Shown: piece after piece, positions 49,975 through 51,914 of the stretch
Numbering within the stretch: position 1 is the first letter of the stretch
Layout: each line of letters starts with the position of its first letter
NCBI GenBank assembly: GCA_003153555.1
Contig: PLZS01000156.1
Span: 1,096 to 53,009, forward strand
Length of the DNA: 51,914 bases
Direction: 5' to 3'
Source of the DNA: Candidatus Melainabacteria bacterium
GTDB taxonomy: Bacteria > Cyanobacteriota > Vampirovibrionia > Obscuribacterales > Obscuribacteraceae
The notes under the pieces: model-generated
Told to the model about the DNA's origin: nothing
The model's input: only the letters and a program-made list of their open reading frames with translations
The model's database searches: none
Position numbers and translations under genes: made by a program

Positions 49975-51579
49975 CTAAATCGGCGAAGCAGCTAATTGCT
50001 GGGCCGCGGCGCTATGCTTTTCCAAGAACTCAGCCTTCGGAAGTTCTGTCAAGTGCTCCCAGGGCAGGGTTTCATTCATAGGAATATTTCTGAAGGCATA
50101 AAAATCAAAGGATGGACAATCTTTGTTCTCTCTAAACATTTTTTTCCAGGCTCCTAACCCTCCGCCATCTTTCGCCACCTGCATCAGTGGCTTGGTCAAA
50201 CGTCGATCGCCGCGCGACAACACACCTTGGATATCGCTCCAATTGTGGCTCTCCGGGCGTACATCGATCCCAACCTTGGCTAAGTGCTTGCGAATATATT
50301 CAAGACGCGCTTTGCAATCTTTCATGCGGCCATTCCACTGATATGGAGTTTGCGCTTTCGGTACAAATGAACTGACGCCGAAAACGAAGCGTATATGCCG
50401 ATGTTTCTTCTTCAAAGCTTGCATCAATCTGATCGTCTCATCCAAGTCTTCCTGCGTTTCGTGGGGCAAACCGACCATGCCATAAAATTTGACGCTTTCC
50501 AAGCCACTGAGGGCGATCAGTGAAACCGCATTTAGTATCTCTTCCTCGTTCAAATTCTTTTTCATGATTGCTCTTAGCCGCTCAGAGCCAGATTCTATCG
50601 CAATTGTTACTGACTTCTGATGCAGAGCCTTGAGCATTCGCAAAACAGTATCGCTAATGGTATCAGCGCGTATCGAAGCAATTGATATATGAATATTCGG
50701 CCGTTCCAAAAGCCGAGCGGCGATCTGGTCGAAATTGGGATGCTCAGTAACGCTTGGTCCAAGCAGTCCAATTTTGTTTGTGTACTGGAGTCCCAGATCA
50801 ATCTTGTCGATGATTGTATCGACATTGATTGGACGGAAAGGACGGGTGAGAAAGCTGGCCAGGCAAAACCGGCACTCCTGCGGGCAAGAGCGCACTATTT
50901 CGGCTAAAAATGTGTCACCCCAGGCGGTATCATGACTGAGGATTTTTGTGTGAGCTATATAATCTGGTGGTGGCACATATAGCTGCTTGACGATTTTATC
51001 CGGCGCAACCGATAGAGATTGTATAGCCTCTATCGGCCCATCTTGGCTCACTAATTTATATGAGTATAGACTCGGAACATAGACCCCAGGTATGGTGGCA
51101 AGGTCTTCCAATCTTGCCCGCCGATCTTTTATATTGCGCGTCGACTTCCAAGCGTTCATGAGAGCAGGAACGACAGCTTCTGCGTCGCCAAGCAAGACCA
51201 GATCGAAAAATTCGGCGTAGGGCTCTGGATTGGCGCTTAACACAGGACCGCCGCCGAAAACGAGCGGATCGCTGCCTGCCCGTTCGCTTGCTAGGACTGG
51301 AATGCCATGCTTTTCGAGGATGGCAAGTATGTTTATAAAGTCAAGTTCCCACGATACCGTGAAGCCAAACAGCTCGCCTGCGGCGGCTCCTGACTCTTCC
51401 ATGTCGGTGAAACCACGCTTGACGATGATTTCCGGGTCCTGGTCCATGAGCCACCAGACAAGCTGAAAGCCCAGCCCTGACATGCCGACGGCGTATGTGT
51501 TGGGATAAAACCAAGAAACACCAAAGAGAGGATTCTCCTTGGCTTGTCTTGTAACAAGGCATACTTCTTTACCGAGCAT
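49975..51579 (-). CDS. Radical SAM protein with B12-binding-like N-terminal domain
   Basis: This 534-residue protein begins with a Rossmann-like region of about 180 residues (VSWFYPNTYAVGMSGLGFQLVWWLM, PLVFGGGPVLSANPEPYAEFFDLVLLGDAE), typical of B12-binding-type domains in this family. The radical SAM core has the cluster motif SCPQECRFC (CxxxCxxC), then a TIM-barrel with GSERLRAIMKK and GLPHETQEDLDETI. The C-terminal 120 residues are cyanobacteria-like and include SHNWSDIQGVLSRGD. The reaction is unknown; relatives include the YgiQ-like and TIGR03960-like groups. It is 47 bp from the zinc-ribbon gene. Confidence 0.85.
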   Translation of the reverse strand: MLGKEVCLVTRQAKENPLFGVSWFYPNTYAVGMSGLGFQLVWWLMDQDPEIIVKRGFTDMEESGAAAGELFGFTVSWELDFINILAILEKHGIPVLASERAGSDPLVFGGGPVLSANPEPYAEFFDLVLLGDAEAVVPALMNAWKSTRNIKDRRARLEDLATIPGVYVPSLYSYKLVSQDGPIEAIQSLSVAPDKIVKQLYVPPPDYIAHTKILSHDTAWGDTFLAEIVRSCPQECRFCLASFLTRPFRPINVDTIIDKIDLGLQYTNKIGLLGPSVTEHPNFDQIAARLLERPNIHISIASIRADTISDTVLRMLKALHQKSVTIAIESGSERLRAIMKKNLNEEEILNAVSLIALSGLESVKFYGMVGLPHETQEDLDETIRLMQALKKKHRHIRFVFGVSSFVPKAQTPYQWNGRMKDCKARLEYIRKHLAKVGIDVRPESHNWSDIQGVLSRGDRRLTKPLMQVAKDGGGLGAWKKMFRENKDCPSFDFYAFRNIPMNETLPWEHLTELPKAEFLEKHSAAAQQLAASPI

Positions 51580-51626
51580 GCCTTTATTTTGGCAGATTTT
51601 CAGTTCAGGCGGGTGGCCTGATAGAC

Positions 51627-51914
51627 TTATTGACTTTGGGCTGCTCGTCGCAGTCGAGGAATGTGCTGGGACCAGTCGGATCCAAGCTTGGTAAAGAATT
51701 CATGTGCACTCAAAACGTCATCGTAAGTGATAGTCGGATTTTTAGAAAGACGATCGATGTCTTTCTTCGTCCAATCAGCAGGACAATTGGGCCTCTCTTT
51801 TTGCCCTCGATTGTTTGTTCCTACTATTGCTACACCAAGCGGATGACCGCAAGAACTGCAAGTTACACGCACCACAAGAACGCCCGGCTCTTCTCTAAGC
51901 AATTGAATGCCTTC
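51627..51914 (-). CDS. Zinc-ribbon protein, C-terminal part (5' end beyond the window)
   Basis: The frame is open from the window edge to the stop at 51627, about 95 residues. The visible sequence starts EGIQLLREEPGVLVVRVTCSSCGHPLGV, with a CSSC pair that is probably half of a zinc ribbon, then NCPADW and a helical tail (ITYDDVLSAHEFFTKLGSDW). No in-frame ATG is present, only a TTG at 51902, so the start most likely lies outside. The family is not recognised. It is on the same strand and directly upstream of the radical SAM gene. Confidence 0.6.
   Translation of the reverse strand, partial: EGIQLLREEPGVLVVRVTCSSCGHPLGVAIVGTNNRGQKERPNCPADWTKKDIDRLSKNPTITYDDVLSAHEFFTKLGSDWSQHIPRLRRAAQSQ

Noticed and set aside
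1..51914. CRISPR arrays, prophage and intact transposons
   Set aside because: No regularly spaced direct repeats, integrase, transposase or phage structural genes were seen on either strand.

Overview
The window looks like a chromosomal piece of a non-photosynthetic relative of Cyanobacteria (Vampirovibrionia/Melainabacteria, most like Obscuribacterales). This is an inference from content: six Hanks-type Ser/Thr kinases fused to TPR, LRR or membrane sensor regions, a long cyanobacteria-like NusB, a PgpH-type HD phosphohydrolase, TerC, Tad-type pilus proteins, and no photosynthesis genes. No 16S gene is present to confirm it. I see no phage, no intact insertion sequence and no CRISPR array.

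Layout. 1-1513: edge of a Tad/Flp pilus locus (TadG-like fragment on -, TadE-like and a secreted protein on +). 1503-3346: small prodomain-like protein, isoprenylcysteine-methyltransferase-like membrane protein, ruvA, tRNA-Pro(CGG). 3415-8948: a three-gene minus-strand operon, membrane kinase / membrane TPR protein / membrane kinase, both kinases with altered catalytic motifs. 9030-14039: REC-GGDEF protein with a degenerate active site, then permease / hydantoinase-A-like / DUF309. 14108-21904: three more kinases on the minus strand, one with LRRs and two tandem paralogues with TPRs, with gene debris between them. 22031-24860: membrane protein, TPR lipoprotein, TerC with an added zinc ribbon. 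24977-29226: alpha/beta hydrolase, acyl-CoA synthetase, secreted protein. 29200-39525: housekeeping block (ftsY, nusB, rsmD, MshEN-repeat protein, EF-hand-like protein, pgpH, ruvB, yibE/F-like, cdsA). 39719-39808: tRNA-Ser(GCU). 40304-45288: M50-like protease, EamA transporter, fused formiminotransferase-cyclodeaminase, glutamate dehydrogenase-like protein. 45285-51914: zinc-ribbon/kinase/TPR protein, secreted protein, eIF2B-like protein, acetolactate decarboxylase, radical SAM protein and a zinc-ribbon fragment.

Most interesting signals. (i) A pair of 102-nt noncoding elements at 28222-28323 (+) and 39902-40003 (-). They have identical length, matching ends and a hairpin whose pairing is kept while its sequence differs, so they look like members of an unnamed structured-RNA family. 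(ii) The kinase-TPR-kinase operon with HRDxTPEN in place of HRDxKPEN. (iii) A glutamate dehydrogenase homologue whose signature catalytic lysine is a histidine. (iv) A repeated near-palindrome, GTTATCCWAGGATAGT, upstream of three transcription units. (v) Tandem kinase genes with decayed fragments of neighbouring genes that record how the array was built.

The likely common theme is signalling: kinases with sensor-like TPR/LRR domains, a degenerate GGDEF response regulator and a c-di-AMP hydrolase homologue, set among ordinary housekeeping genes. No genes of obviously foreign origin were seen.
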